Source: Ziziphus jujuba (lineage: Eukaryota > Streptophyta > Magnoliopsida > Rosales > Rhamnaceae). From it: 64,000 nt of DNA. Positions 52,875-64,000 of this stretch are shown one piece after another; the stretch's first letter is position 1; every line of letters begins with the position of its first letter. Where the stretch lies: contig NC_083385.1 in assembly GCF_031755915.1 (NCBI RefSeq), forward strand, positions 17,505,001-17,569,000. Reading direction: 5' to 3'. Made by a program: the position numbers and the translations under genes. The notes under the pieces are model-generated. The model had not been told where the DNA came from, made no database searches, and worked only from the letters and a program-made list of their open reading frames with translations.

Positions 52875-55800
52875 TTAAGAGGATTCTACTTTGAGAACAA
52901 TTTTCATGAACTCGTACACGAAGTAACTAGTTGCAGCTGCTGGTAAAACCTGAAAGACAAGACAGCCAAAATTAGTGTTATATAAGATATCATCTTTTGG
53001 AAATACAGAAAATGAATCTAACGTAATGAAAGATATAACATGAAATAAGAAAAAGGAAAAAGAAAAGAAAAAAAAAAAAAAGAATCCATGATATTTTAAG
53101 AAGAAGGTGACTAAAGATCTGTCATTACCTGCAATAAGCTGGGAACTAATCCTGCATAAAGAGCAGGGATACCACCTTGCTCCACAATTTTTACACAAGT
53201 TAACAGTGCACTTAACCTTGTCGACGGAACTTGCATTTGAAGCTGTTTCCTCAAAACGTCCAATGGATATATAGCAATTTCGGAACAAGCACCAGCAACT
53301 GCCCCATACATTAATGTTCTAATCGGACCCAATTCTAACTGCTCCAAGGCATTCAGCTCCTGACCTTGCTTCATGTCTTCAATTCTTTTTCTCCCTTCTG
53401 GTGAATGCACATAAGCTGATTTCAATATATCATAAACACCATAAAATATGGCACTTGAAGGAGCCATGCTTAAGATTGTGGGTGCTAAACCCTTGTAAAG
53501 AGAAAAGAATCCCTCAGTTTGGATAGTGTGGCGGAGTGCACTGATTACACCACCCAAGGCTTCGCCGCCAGGTGCAACCATCTTTGTCCTAATCTGTAAT
53601 AAATGGAATTTTCAATAATGTTGATTAGATTCAAATTTCATAGACAAAAACTGTATGAACTGTAACTGATTGATGACAAGATGATTGACTAAACATGATT
53701 GACTTCTGGGGATTAGGGGGCAAGCACATAATTAAGCAAAAGAGTTGAGGCATTTGCAGATTCTGCATGAACAAAATATAATTCAATGACCTTCAGAAGT
53801 TCACAACTGACCAAGAAACACACTTCATTTCATACCAGTAGAATTTGAACCTGACCTGTGTATATCAAACTTCAACAAATTCAAGTCATAAACCAAGCAA
53901 TTGCCACTTCTGTATCAGAAAATGAAGGTAATTACAGAGCAGGTCTAGAACTCCTAAAACGATCTATGCACATGAAATCAAAAAACAAGTTTGAATTTCA
54001 ATTATATATAAAACAAAAATAAAAACGTGTTAGAACCTTTGTATTTCCAAATAATATATAGGGTGCTTCACGCGATGCACTAATAAAATTGAACTATTTC
54101 TTTAAAGATATATGGGGTTTATGGGGTTTTGCACGCCATGATTCCAGCCTCTAACAAGAGAATAGCAATCAGACTTAATATGGTTCCTCACAGCTCAAGG
54201 ATTATGCATGTCCCAAAATTCCATAAGCAATGAATTTTGGGCACTCAACGCCGAAAACACTTAAGAGTATTAGTTGCAGCATCAAGTAAGCAGTTCAGGC
54301 TCTGTTGACTCTATATTCCAGTGAAGTAGTTGGTAGACAATTTGCCCAAGTCTTGGAAACATGAAATCAGTTAAGGGCTCTCAAGTAAAAGTAACAGCAA
54401 TTAAGCTTTCAAATAGGACCTATCAATTATAAAATTGTGGCGGTCACAGTCAAAAGCATTTACTCATGTACTAAGCATACAGTGCAAGCGAAGAATACTT
54501 CAACATGTATAACTTAACCACAAGAAATCTATGCTGGCAACAAGAAAATAATGAAAAAGCTAAACCAAATAACACTGGTAAGTTGCAAACATACGGTGTC
54601 TAGAGGTAAGCAGAGTAAGGTAGCCGTAATTCCAGCTGCGGCACCAGCAAGAAATCTCTGAAAGTTTGTGGTTTCCTCATGACCAGACATTTTGATGAGT
54701 TGATTTTTATATGCATCATAAGCATAGAAATCGATTGCCTTAGAAGGTGCGGTACGAAGAATATTTACAAAATTTCCTTTCCAGAAACCTTTTAGCCCTT
54801 CAGAAGCTGCGATAGTCCTAATGAGCTGAAAAAGATTCTTCTGCTCACCCCGAAGTATATATTCCAGCTTTAGTCTCTCAAGCGGTGCAACAAATGTTCT
54901 GCCACAGAGTCACATACATATGGAAACAGATATGAAGAGTTAGAATTTAAATGGCATCGCATTTAACACTCACTGAAAGAAAAAGTTGGGATTCCCACAA
55001 AAAGGTTTGGTCAGTGTCACTGGACATTTTGTTTAGACTTGAAAAGACAAAATTCTTAGAGCTTCAATTATAGCATTTAGATTGACCCTCCCTTTGAATG
55101 CTAAATAATAGTAGGATGGGAACATGTATTAGTATTTTCGATTGTCATATGCATACCATCATTTTTACACTATTTTGGGACCTACGTACGTTATATCCTT
55201 AACTTATAAAATACCATGTACATGTAACATATACAAAACATAAACTTTAGGTTCAGCTTAGTTCTTATGTTCGATCAGCAAGAAACATAAATGTAGAGAA
55301 ATCAATTTCCATTGCTTTTCTTCAGCTTGCCCGGAAAATATTACTTCCTTTGAAATAGGAAATGGTAATATTACTTCCTAAAAACGACCAAACACAATTT
55401 TGTCAACCATTTACAACCAAAATAGCAATAAGCATTTAAAAAATAATAATAATAATAATAATAAAACCTTGAAACAATAGCAGAAACAGCTCCAGCCCAG
55501 AGATGCTTGCTGGTATTCACAGCACCAGAATTCTTCCTCAACCTCGCTTTCTGTCTCTGCTGCACCATCTCAGTCTCACCCTGTTCTTTCCCATTTTGCC
55601 ACTGGATTTCTCCTGATTCCCCAACAAACCCCTCCTCATCATCATCACCAACCCCTTTGCCTCTCTTAGTCGACAAGCTCACAGACAAAAACCCACCTCC
55701 AACTTTCAAACCCTCAAAACCCACCACTCTCCAGCGAGTCCTGGAGGAACAAAAAACCAAATCCGAACCCGGATGCAGTGGGGTCTTGGAGGAAAAGAAG

Positions 55801-55919
55801 GAAACCAAAGAAGGAGGTACACTAGTGGTGGGGTCGAGGAATAAACCTCCTGGGAAGAATGGAACGGACGGTTGGGATGTGATCAAGTGAGAAAGACAAA
55901 TGTGATCTGATCTATCCAT
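52875..55919 (-). CDS. BTL3-like: Mitochondrial carrier protein, BTL3-like adenine nucleotide transporter, tandem copy 1
   Basis: Four exons (55919-55468, 54898-54595, 53593-53129, 52949-52875) encode 431 aa. The family (Brittle1-like carriers, SLC25 type) exchanges adenine nucleotides across an organellar inner membrane; the Arabidopsis relative BTL3 is annotated as probable mitochondrial. A non-conserved N-terminal region of about 120 residues with GGLFLDPTTS precedes KHLWAGAVSAIVSR. Three carrier repeats follow with signatures PLERLK, PLDTIR (split by the exon 2/3 junction) and PLDVLR. The C terminus is YFVYEFMKIVLKVESS. Compared with the next gene this copy has drifted at positions conserved in Arabidopsis, for example PSKAIDF for PFKSINF, YPLDVLRKQ for YPFEVVRRH and LPAAATSYF for LPSAAISYF. 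The frame is intact. Upstream lie three G-boxes at 56226, 56258 and 56326. Confidence 0.92.
55440..55463. repeat. (TAA)n microsatellite at the exon 1 donor side of BTL copy 1
   Basis: AATAATAATAATAATAATAA lies immediately after the exon 1 donor of BTL copy 1, only about 5 bases into the intron (minus strand). Expansion here could disturb the donor region; that is inference. Confidence 0.8.
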
Positions 55920-56225
55920 TTTGTGGTGATGGAAGCTGGGTGGGGAAACAGGGGATTGGATATGGGTTTGCAGAGGGACATTAGGAGGTGGCAGAGTTGT
56001 TGTTCATGGGAATGAAGAAGGGAAGAATCTTCAAGGATTTGATCATGGAAATTGAAGTATATATTAGAATATGAAGAAGGTATTGCTGGTTTTTATTGAC
56101 CTCCATTAGAGAATGATAAAGCTAAACACGTAGCTTTTGACCTCTCATGGTCTTCTTCTCCACTATCAGTACTTTCCTGGTTGCTCTGATTGTAAAGCCT
56201 AAAAAAAGTTGAGGAGAGAAATGGA

Positions 56226-56331
56226 CACGTGAACAACGTTTGCAATTCGGACAGCCCCACGTGACGAATTATCGTTGTTGTTGTTGCTGCTGCTGTTGGT
56301 TTTTTTTTTTATTTATTCAACCGACCACGTG
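56226..56331. promoter_or_regulatory. Three G-boxes upstream of BTL copy 1
   Basis: CACGTG occurs at 56226-56231, 56258-56263 and 56326-56331, about 310-410 bp upstream of the start codon at 55919. CACGTG is the core bound by bHLH (PIF/MYC) and bZIP (ABF, HY5) factors. Clustered copies in a plant promoter suggest light, abscisic-acid or jasmonate control; which one cannot be read from the sequence. Confidence 0.6.
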
Positions 56332-57359
56332 AGGAATTGGCTTGAAATTGCATGAATTTTAATATTACGCAAATATGAAATAAACGCGCATATTTTTCAG
56401 TTTGGTTGAAATTTTCACTTGTGTGTGATTCCATTTAAACATTAAAAATAATCTTCTTCTTCTTCTTTTAATCAATTTTTTTTATTTATTTAACTTTTAT
56501 TGTAAGTGAAATCTCTCTCATATAACATAACACTCCCAGCCACAAGCATCATCATTGTACTAATAATAATAATAATAGTAAAAATTACCATAAAATTGGG
56601 ATGCTATAGGTCACATTTTTTAGACATGAAGTTTTAATTTTTTTCTTGTAACCTTAGCCTTAGATTCATGAACGAAAAGAACTTTATTTTTGGTTTAGGA
56701 AACGATATTCTTTAACAATTTATTGTCTTAAAATCAGAATACCGGTTTTTACAACATGCCATTGCCAAACAAGGGTTACTTTCTTGGTTCTTAGTCTTTT
56801 TCCAATCTTACCTTGATGACAAAATCCTGGTCGAAATGTAGTCTACTATTTTTTAAAATCAAATTTAAAAACAACTCAGCAACCCAAAATTGTTATTTTT
56901 TTTAATTATTTTTTAAAGACGACAACAAAAAATCATAAATGTACTTCGAATCTCACAGATATTTTCATAGTAATTAGATGGACCACGCAATCATTTTAAA
57001 TGACATAATGCAATTGAAAGCTTTATGAAATAGACACATTCTCATGTCCTAATTTTTTATGTAAATTAGAGGCATAAAATTCTAACTCATAAAATATATG
57101 AATCACAATACATTTTGTCAATTTATGTTAAATCAAATTTTCATTTTCCTTAGCTGTTTCTCAACACCCAACAAAGAACGTTGTCTCTTTAGCAGATCTA
57201 AGGAAGAAAAGATAAAGATTAAATGTTGTTTATGCCTTTAGATAAGATGGTATAACAGTTTATATGGTGAGTGTTTTAAAAAAAAAAAATGAAGAAAAGA
57301 AAATCTTATCCTCAACCTCCTTAAGCACTCGTGGATTTTGGTGTTGAATATAAAATGTT
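56332..57359. other. Spacer between the tandem BTL genes
   Basis: This AT-rich spacer carries the distal promoter of copy 1 and the 3' flank of copy 2. No gene or element could be supported. Confidence 0.5.
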
Positions 57360-60124
57360 TTATGAGGACTTTACTTTGAGAACAATCTTCATGAACTCAT
57401 ACACAAAATAACTAATGGCAGCCGATGGTAAAACCTGAAAGCCAAGAAACCAGAAATCAAAACAAACATTATAATCTTCATATAATAAATTTCGGCCATC
57501 TTATAGTATGCAAAATTGAAGACATTGGCAGAGATATTGCAAATTGCATTATGGTTTATCCAAACTTCTAATATCGTATAGTTCGCACAAAAATAAAACT
57601 GAGGATGCGAACGAACTACATAATTTTTGAAAAGACTCGATCACAAGACTAGCTAGATCACTGTGATTAATTCTAAGGAAGTGGATCCAACTATGTATCT
57701 TTATTAATTACAATTTTGTTTTAAGTGCTCCTAATAACTCAAAGGAGAAACCCATAAGCATTTTCAGTTGAAAGAAATAACTAAAGATCAGCATCTTACC
57801 TGCATTAAGCTGGGAACTAATCCTGCATACAGCGCAGGAATACCTCCTTGTTCGACGATTTTTACACATGTTGACAACGCACTTAACTTTGTTTCCCGGA
57901 CTTGCATTTGAAGATGTCTCCTCACAACTTCAAAAGGATATGTAGCAGCTTCCGAACAAGCACCAGCTATTGCCCCATAGAGTAGTGTTCTAATAGGACC
58001 TAATTCCAATTGTTCAAAAGCATTTAGTTCCTCACCTTCTTCTTTCATGTGTTGGATTCTTTTCCTCCCTTCTGGTGAATGCAGATAAGCTGATTTCAAT
58101 ATGTCATACACACCATAGTAGACTGCTCCTGAAGGTGCCATGCTTACAATTGAGGGCAACAAACCCTTGTAAAGAGAAAAGAATCCTTCAGCTTGGATCA
58201 TGTGGCGGAAAACGCCAATTACACCCCCCAAGGCTTCCCCACCTGGTGCCACCATCTTTGTCCTGATCTGTAATAATTTGCATTTTACAATGTAAATTAG
58301 ATTGGAATTTCAGAGTTCAGATTCATGACAATAGGGATAATAAATAACATATTCTTAATTCATATGTAAAAATAATTTTTGTGGAACATTTTTGTCATGT
58401 GCCACATGAACAGAACAATATTCAATCAATCCTTAGAAGATTAGAAATGATCATTCAACAAATAATATGTCAATCCAAATGAACAAGACCTTGAGATATG
58501 AATATTAAATCATCACTCACTTCAAATAAACAAATCAAACTGTTTTTGGCTTCTAAAATCAGTATTTATTTCATATGAGATTGTGATACAAAAGTGATTA
58601 CTAAGAGTATATAAAGGTCTGGGAATCCTACACAACTGGGAGCAAATTTTCTTTTATATATGTGCATCTGTGTGTGTTTATGTGTGTGATCACAAACATG
58701 AGCCAGACACAAGAAAGAAATCCACGTTAACCAAATAACAGTGCCACATACAGTGTCCATCGGCAAACAGAGCAATGTAGCCGTAATTCCAGCTGCAGCA
58801 CCGGCAACAAACCTCTGAAAATTTGTGCTTTCCTCATCGCCGGACATTTTCATGAGTTGATTTTTATATGTATCATAAGCATAGAAATTGATAGACTTAA
58901 AAGGTGCTGTACGAAGAATATTAACAAAATTTCCTTTCCAAAAGCCTTTCAGCCCTTGAGAAGCTGCAATTGTCCTAATGAGCTCAAGAAGGTTTTTCTG
59001 CTCCCCACGAACTACATATTCCATCTTCAGCCTCTCAAGAGGTGCAAGAATTGTTCTGAAACAGCAACAAAAATGTATAAAAATAACAATCAGAAAAAAG
59101 CTAAGAGCTTAAAATGTTATTAGATGAGCAGATGAATAATGACATTACCAAATCATGGAAGGAAAAGTAGGAACTAAAGATTACAGAAATGTATAGCAAC
59201 AATTATATAATAGAAGCAGAATTGATCCTCTCTTAAATTGACACAAAATGCTAAAATGAAATATGATTCTAGCATTTTGGTTTTCAAAACTTTCAGTTTA
59301 ACATTATTTAGGATCCAAAAGGACCAAAGCATAACCTTCTCAAATTAAGTTATCCCCATGTATGTACTCATAAAAGAAGGAGAAATCAATGTTCATTCTT
59401 TTTCTTCAACTGTTTAGGAAAATGACAATGAAAAGGTAAATGGTATTCCTTAGACTTTCCATCCATTTGACAAAAGATCAGAATTTGGTAATAATATTCC
59501 TAAGAAGACATCGAATAAATTCTCCTACGCTTAAAAATTTAGCCATTTTCCATTCACAACCAAGTGCTAATTAATACTTAAAGTGAACAATACACAATAA
59601 AATGCTAAAAAAGAGAAAACAAACCTTGAAACCATAGCAGCAACAGCACCAGCCCAGAGATGCTTAGTCACATTCATAGCACCTGAACTACCCTTCACCC
59701 CAACCCTCTGTACCACCTTCTTCTCCCCCTCTTCATACACAATCTCCTCTTCTTCCCTCAAGAAACTCTTATTCCCATTTTGCCCCAGAACTTCTCCAGA
59801 TTGGCCAACATACTCCTTCCCATCATCACCCCCATTTTCACTCCTTTCCCTTCTCTTTATCGACAAGCTCACCGACAAAAACCCACCACCACCTCCACCA
59901 CCTCTCAAACCCCCAAAACAATCCGCTCTCCGGCGAGTCCCGGAAAAAGGGGAAACCGAAACAGGGTCCAAAAGGGTAGTCTTGGACGAGAAGAAGGAAA
60001 TGAAAGAAGGAGAGACGGCATGTAATGGGTCAAGGAACAATCCTCCGGCGGCGGTGGAGGCGCCGGAGAAGAAAGACTGAGATTTGAGCAAGTGGGTAAG
60101 AGAGGAATCCTCTGGCAATTGCAT
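57360..60124 (-). CDS. BTL3-like: Mitochondrial carrier protein, BTL3-like adenine nucleotide transporter, tandem copy 2
   Basis: Four exons (60124-59625, 59055-58752, 58267-57800, 57434-57360) encode 448 aa. The exon count, phases and the sizes of exons 2 (304 bp) and 4 (75 bp) are the same as in the neighbouring copy, so the two are tandem duplicates in the same orientation. The N-terminal region includes GGLFLDPLHAV, a glycine run (GGLRGGGGGGG) and NVTKHLWAGAVAAMVSR. The carrier signatures are PLERLK, PMDTIR (PMD in place of the usual PLD, across the exon 2/3 junction) and PFEVVR. PFKSINFYAYDTY and MAPSGAVYYGVYDILKSAY match the Arabidopsis BTL3 type closely, so this is the more conserved copy. 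The frame is intact. Function is inner-membrane adenine nucleotide transport by family inference only. Confidence 0.93.
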
Positions 60125-63100
60125 TGCTGTTGCTTAACAATTGTGGGGTCGAAAGGGAGAGACATCAAGAGAAGTTTATGAAGGGAATAGTAGTAGTAGA
60201 AGAAGAAGAAGAAGTGAGAGAGAAGGAAAGCTTGAAGGGTACGAGGGAGGGAATTAGAGAATAAGAGCAAGAAGAAGAGGCTGAGAGGTTGAGCGAGGTT
60301 GGGAATATTATGAGAGTGACATGAGGAATCGAAAGCCATGATGCTTCTTCATTGTTTTTCGCTTGGCTTCCATCGCCCTCATTGTATCTATGCTCTCTCT
60401 CTCTCTCTCTCTGTCTTCTCTTGGTGGCAGGGTGGTGGCGTTGACCAAAAAGACCATGAGATTCAGACAAAAACTATGTGTATTTCCTTAAAAATATGTA
60501 CCACCAATTGAAATAGTAATTACGCTGTAATCGTCGCCGTCGATGCTGATGTGACACGTTTGTCTTTTGTTTCTACGATCTCGCACGTGCGCTTCAAATC
60601 TAACCTAAAAAAAAAAACAAACAAGTTTTATCTCGATTTCCACTAAAAAAGAAAAAAATGTAAATCATAATAACTTTCAATATCAAAAAAAAAAAAAAAA
60701 CTATTGTAATATTTTTCAAATTATATATATATATATATATACATTACTTTGTCATCCCAAATATATATATATATATACATATTTATTTACATATATATAT
60801 ATATATATATATATTATTATTTTAAATCTAGATTTTCTACCTGTTTTTCTTACAGTTTTAAATGGGTTTTTTTTTTATTTACAGTAGACATATATATATT
60901 CACACATAATTTATTTGAATTTAATTATCTTATAAAAAATTTATTGATAAGGTCATGCACATATCAACAACTATTGGATTTGACAAATAATAACTAGGAT
61001 CGAACAACAAACATGAAAAAAAAAATGCATATTTCATACTAAGTGGGCCATTTCTTTTTCTTTATTGTTGTTAAGTTTGATAAGTAGATTTCTATTGATA
61101 AATACAGATATCACCTTTTATATGATTTAATTAAGATATATTATTAACCAATTTTATTTTCGAAAGAAACATTATTTTTTAATAAAAATAAAAACAGAAA
61201 AAACACACACACACACACACGGAACATCCTCCAATCAAATCAAACAAGATCATTGCCTAATGACAAACGAAAATGGGCTTACTAGAATCTCACTCTGTGT
61301 TTGCTTACTAGAATCTCTTATCACCAATTTGCAAATAGAAGCCTGCCAAAGCAATTATATAAAAAAGGTATGTTTCTATCCAACGTATAAAAAGAATTAT
61401 GCTCTTACAGAGGTTATGCAATTTGTTTCCGGAATATATTCACTTCCTATTCCCAATATCTCTTTTTTTTTTTTATTATTATTATTCTCTGGGCTTTAAC
61501 ATTATTACTCACAATTTTATCTTCTCCAAAAGTTTCAACATTTCAATCATTCTACTTGTTCTTTTTCACAAAAACAAAATTTCAGTGCAATCAAATGAAA
61601 AGCTTCAGAATTTCAAAATGATTTTTTGGGCCAGAGTATTCATGAGGCTAGTGTTAATGTATCAGAAGAGAAAATAAAATAAAACCCCATTCTAGTTTCC
61701 AGCCAATGCCCAACAGCTAATAAATAAAGGTAAGAAAAGCTGCTCAGTTTGTAAACATCTTGTACTGTGTATTTCATTATGTTTGTGGTCCAAAACTTGG
61801 GCCACCTCTAAGAAATCATTTGAATTCTCTCTCTCTCTCTCTCTGTTAGGTGGTCAACAACGGGTAGTTAAATATCTTATTCAAATCATTATCTTCCATT
61901 GTAAAGCCCCACTCCAACCTACCGTCCCCATAAAAAACTCATACGCTTCTCCTTTTTCAAAATAACTGATTTGTCAATCTATACTTTATGTATTTCAAAT
62001 ATTTATTAATATTATTAGAAGGTTATTAAACATTTCAAATAATGATAAATTAAATAATAAAATTTTTTAGGTTTGATCTAGTAATAAAGTTATTGAGAAT
62101 AAACACCAGAATTAAATTTCAATCAAAATTTAAAATTTTAATATTAATAAAAATATTAATATCTTAAAATATAAAAATATTCACAGAAATATTAAAAATT
62201 ATTTAATATCAATAAAAAATTATAAAAATTTATTTTAAAAAATATAATTTTTTATTGAAATTTCAAAATTAGCTTATTAATCAATTAATAATCAAATTGA
62301 CTATAACAATAATAAAAATGTTGAATTGATATTATAATTCTCTTAATAATCAATTTATAATAAATATTCACGATCATAAATATATTATTATTAATAAAAA
62401 TACATATTTGATAAAATTATGTATTAACTAAAATATATAAAAAAATTATTAAAATTATATATATTTAATAAATGTCATTTCAATATCATATAAAATTCTT
62501 GGTTAGTTGAAAAATGTTGGTGTTTGTTTTTATTTTTATTTTAAAATATAAAATATAATAAGCAATTACTAAAAATATATCTGCTTGAAAATTTTGTATA
62601 TAAATTGTTAATAACGTACAATATGAATATTCGATAGTTAAGTTTGCGAAAATATATTCCCTATATATTTTTCATTTTTGTTTTCATTCTCTTTTTTTTT
62701 TATCTATTTTATAATACTTATAAAAATATTAAATATATTATTGTAATAAAAATATATAATAATAGTAAATAGACTTGAAACTTGTCACATTAATTTTTCT
62801 TTAAGAATAGGATAATTTTGGATTTTTTTTTTGTTAAATGTGAATTTTTTTTATTTGTTTGATTATTGGAAGCAATTAAAAAGTTAAAAAAATATCAATA
62901 ATGTTAATTTGGTAAAAAAATTTACTAAATATTAATAATATTTATAAATTTTTTCAATAAAAAACTTTTAAAAAAATTTCATGGATATTTTTTAAATTTC
63001 TATGGAAAATTTGTAGAAATTTCAGAAATTTCAAAGAAAAATTATAATTTTTTTAACTAAATTATGAAAGGTTTAATGTGAATACTACAATGGAAATTTT

Positions 63101-64000
63101 TTTGAAAATTATAGAGAAATATTAAATATTCTATGAATATTATAAAAATTATGTTTGTGTTCATTTAGGAGTTTTTCAACATGTTAAAAAAAATAAAAAT
63201 TGCAGAAATTTTACCAGAAGATTTCAATTTTTAAAATCATGATTACAACTTAAGGTGAAAATCCACATTTCCACAAGGGGAAAAATATATATATATATAT
63301 ATATATATCAAATTGACAATCATTTCAAATGATTTGTTTTTATCATATCATTTGGATCTACGAAGGGACAATTAAATAAAATAAAAAATAAAAAGTACCA
63401 TAGACAATCTTTAATAATATGTATAAGACAAGATTCTATTTACACTATAAATTCTGATTGTCATATTATATTTTACATACATCAATTTTTGTTTTAATTT
63501 TTACTATTTACACTAATCATTTATACATAATTTATCCTTAAATATAATTAAATACACATACCATGTTGTATTACCATTAACTCCCTTTTAAATTTAATCC
63601 ATACATTACATTATAGTTCTAATTTTCAAATTTCCACCATCTTCAACAATCTCAATTGATATTTTTTCTTATGTGCAGCAGCTAATAATAACGTCTACAT
63701 CTACAGTCACATTCATCTATCAGCTGGTTCCTTTATTCTTCATCAGTCAATTCCTGAATTTTTCTGCTCTCTTTGTCTTGTTTTACCATTTTTGTGCAAA
63801 AACAACAATAAATCAAAATGGGAGAAAATTATTTGACTGGTTTTATGTTTTTTATTTTCAACAATTCCTCCTAAACTAGTTCATCTACAAAAAAGTATTT
63901 CTTTCTTTTCCTTTTTTTCTTTTTTTTTTTTAGTATTTTTCATTTCTTATTTTAATATGGTACATATAATCCGAAAAAACGTGTTTATGTTTGAATCACA
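60125..64000. other. BTL copy 2 promoter and AT-rich spacer to window end
   Basis: The nearest part is the promoter and leader of copy 2, with a (CTT/TTC)-rich tract near 60189-60212 and (CT)n at 60392-60411. A G-box (CACGTG) is at 60584-60589, 460 bp upstream of the start codon. Beyond it are (AT)n runs at 60722-60741, 60763-60777 and 60792-60814, (CA)n at 61204-61220, (CT)n near 61828-61844 and (AT)n at 63286-63308. From about 62000 the DNA is extremely AT-rich, with AAATTTC-type short inverted strings around 62990-63050. No gene could be supported. Confidence 0.55.

Noticed and set aside
55507..55890. 127-codon + frame opposite BTL copy 1 exon 1
   Set aside because: It is antisense to the coding N-terminal region, whose length and GGLFLD motif match the carrier family on the minus strand.
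62990..63240. Dense AAATTTC / GAAATTT strings as a possible third foldback element
   Set aside because: The matches are short and fall within extremely AT-rich sequence; no consistent arms could be traced by eye.

Overview
This is ordinary euchromatin from a flowering-plant nuclear genome. The protein-coding genes are intron-rich with GT-AG junctions, the products match core-eudicot families, and the spacers are AT-rich with many (AT)n, (CT)n, (GAAA)n and poly-A/T tracts. A eudicot is clear; a rosid (perhaps Rosales) is only a guess from general resemblance. No prokaryotic operon, CRISPR array, tRNA, rRNA or organelle insertion was seen.

Layout. 1-5867: gene-free AT-rich DNA with an 87-bp tandem duplication. 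5868-8877: a complete solo LTR of a retrotransposon with an exact 5-bp target duplication (ATAAG). 9580-10692 (-): intronless tubulin-folding cofactor C. 11868-14275 (-): plastid ribosomal protein L29, two exons. 14276-22056: about 8 kb without an intact gene, holding a degenerate direct repeat, a large AT-rich inverted-repeat (foldback-like) element with a small ORF in its loop, homopolymer tracts and a possible degenerate coding fragment. 22057-23438 (-): an S-RBP11-like RRM locus that looks broken. 24476-29288 (+): ubiquitin-specific protease of the UBP3/UBP4 type, six exons. 32048-41416 (-): CAMTA calmodulin-binding transcription activator, 13 exons. 43873-44535 (-): decayed LINE-type zinc-binding/RNase H fragment. 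About 45010-46640: a second AT-rich inverted-repeat element. 47015-52167 (+): cyclin-dependent kinase C, 12 exons. 52875-55919 and 57360-60124 (both -): a tandem pair of mitochondrial-carrier genes of the BTL3 (Brittle1-like adenine nucleotide transporter) type, four exons each with the same intron positions. 60125-64000: AT-rich spacer.

The genes are independent housekeeping or regulatory loci and do not form a pathway: microtubule assembly (TBCC), plastid translation (L29), ubiquitin removal (UBP), Ca2+/calmodulin-dependent transcription (CAMTA), RNA polymerase II elongation control (CDKC) and organellar nucleotide transport (BTL pair). CDKC faces the adjacent BTL gene tail to tail, and UBP faces CAMTA tail to tail.

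Exon coordinates were set by hand from splice sites, reading phase and family similarity. For the seven intact genes every multi-exon reading frame closes and coding lengths are whole codons. I did not find a convincing undescribed system. The points most worth checking are the solo LTR with its dense W-box cluster, the two foldback elements, the diverging tandem carrier pair, and the RRM locus with a non-AG splice acceptor.
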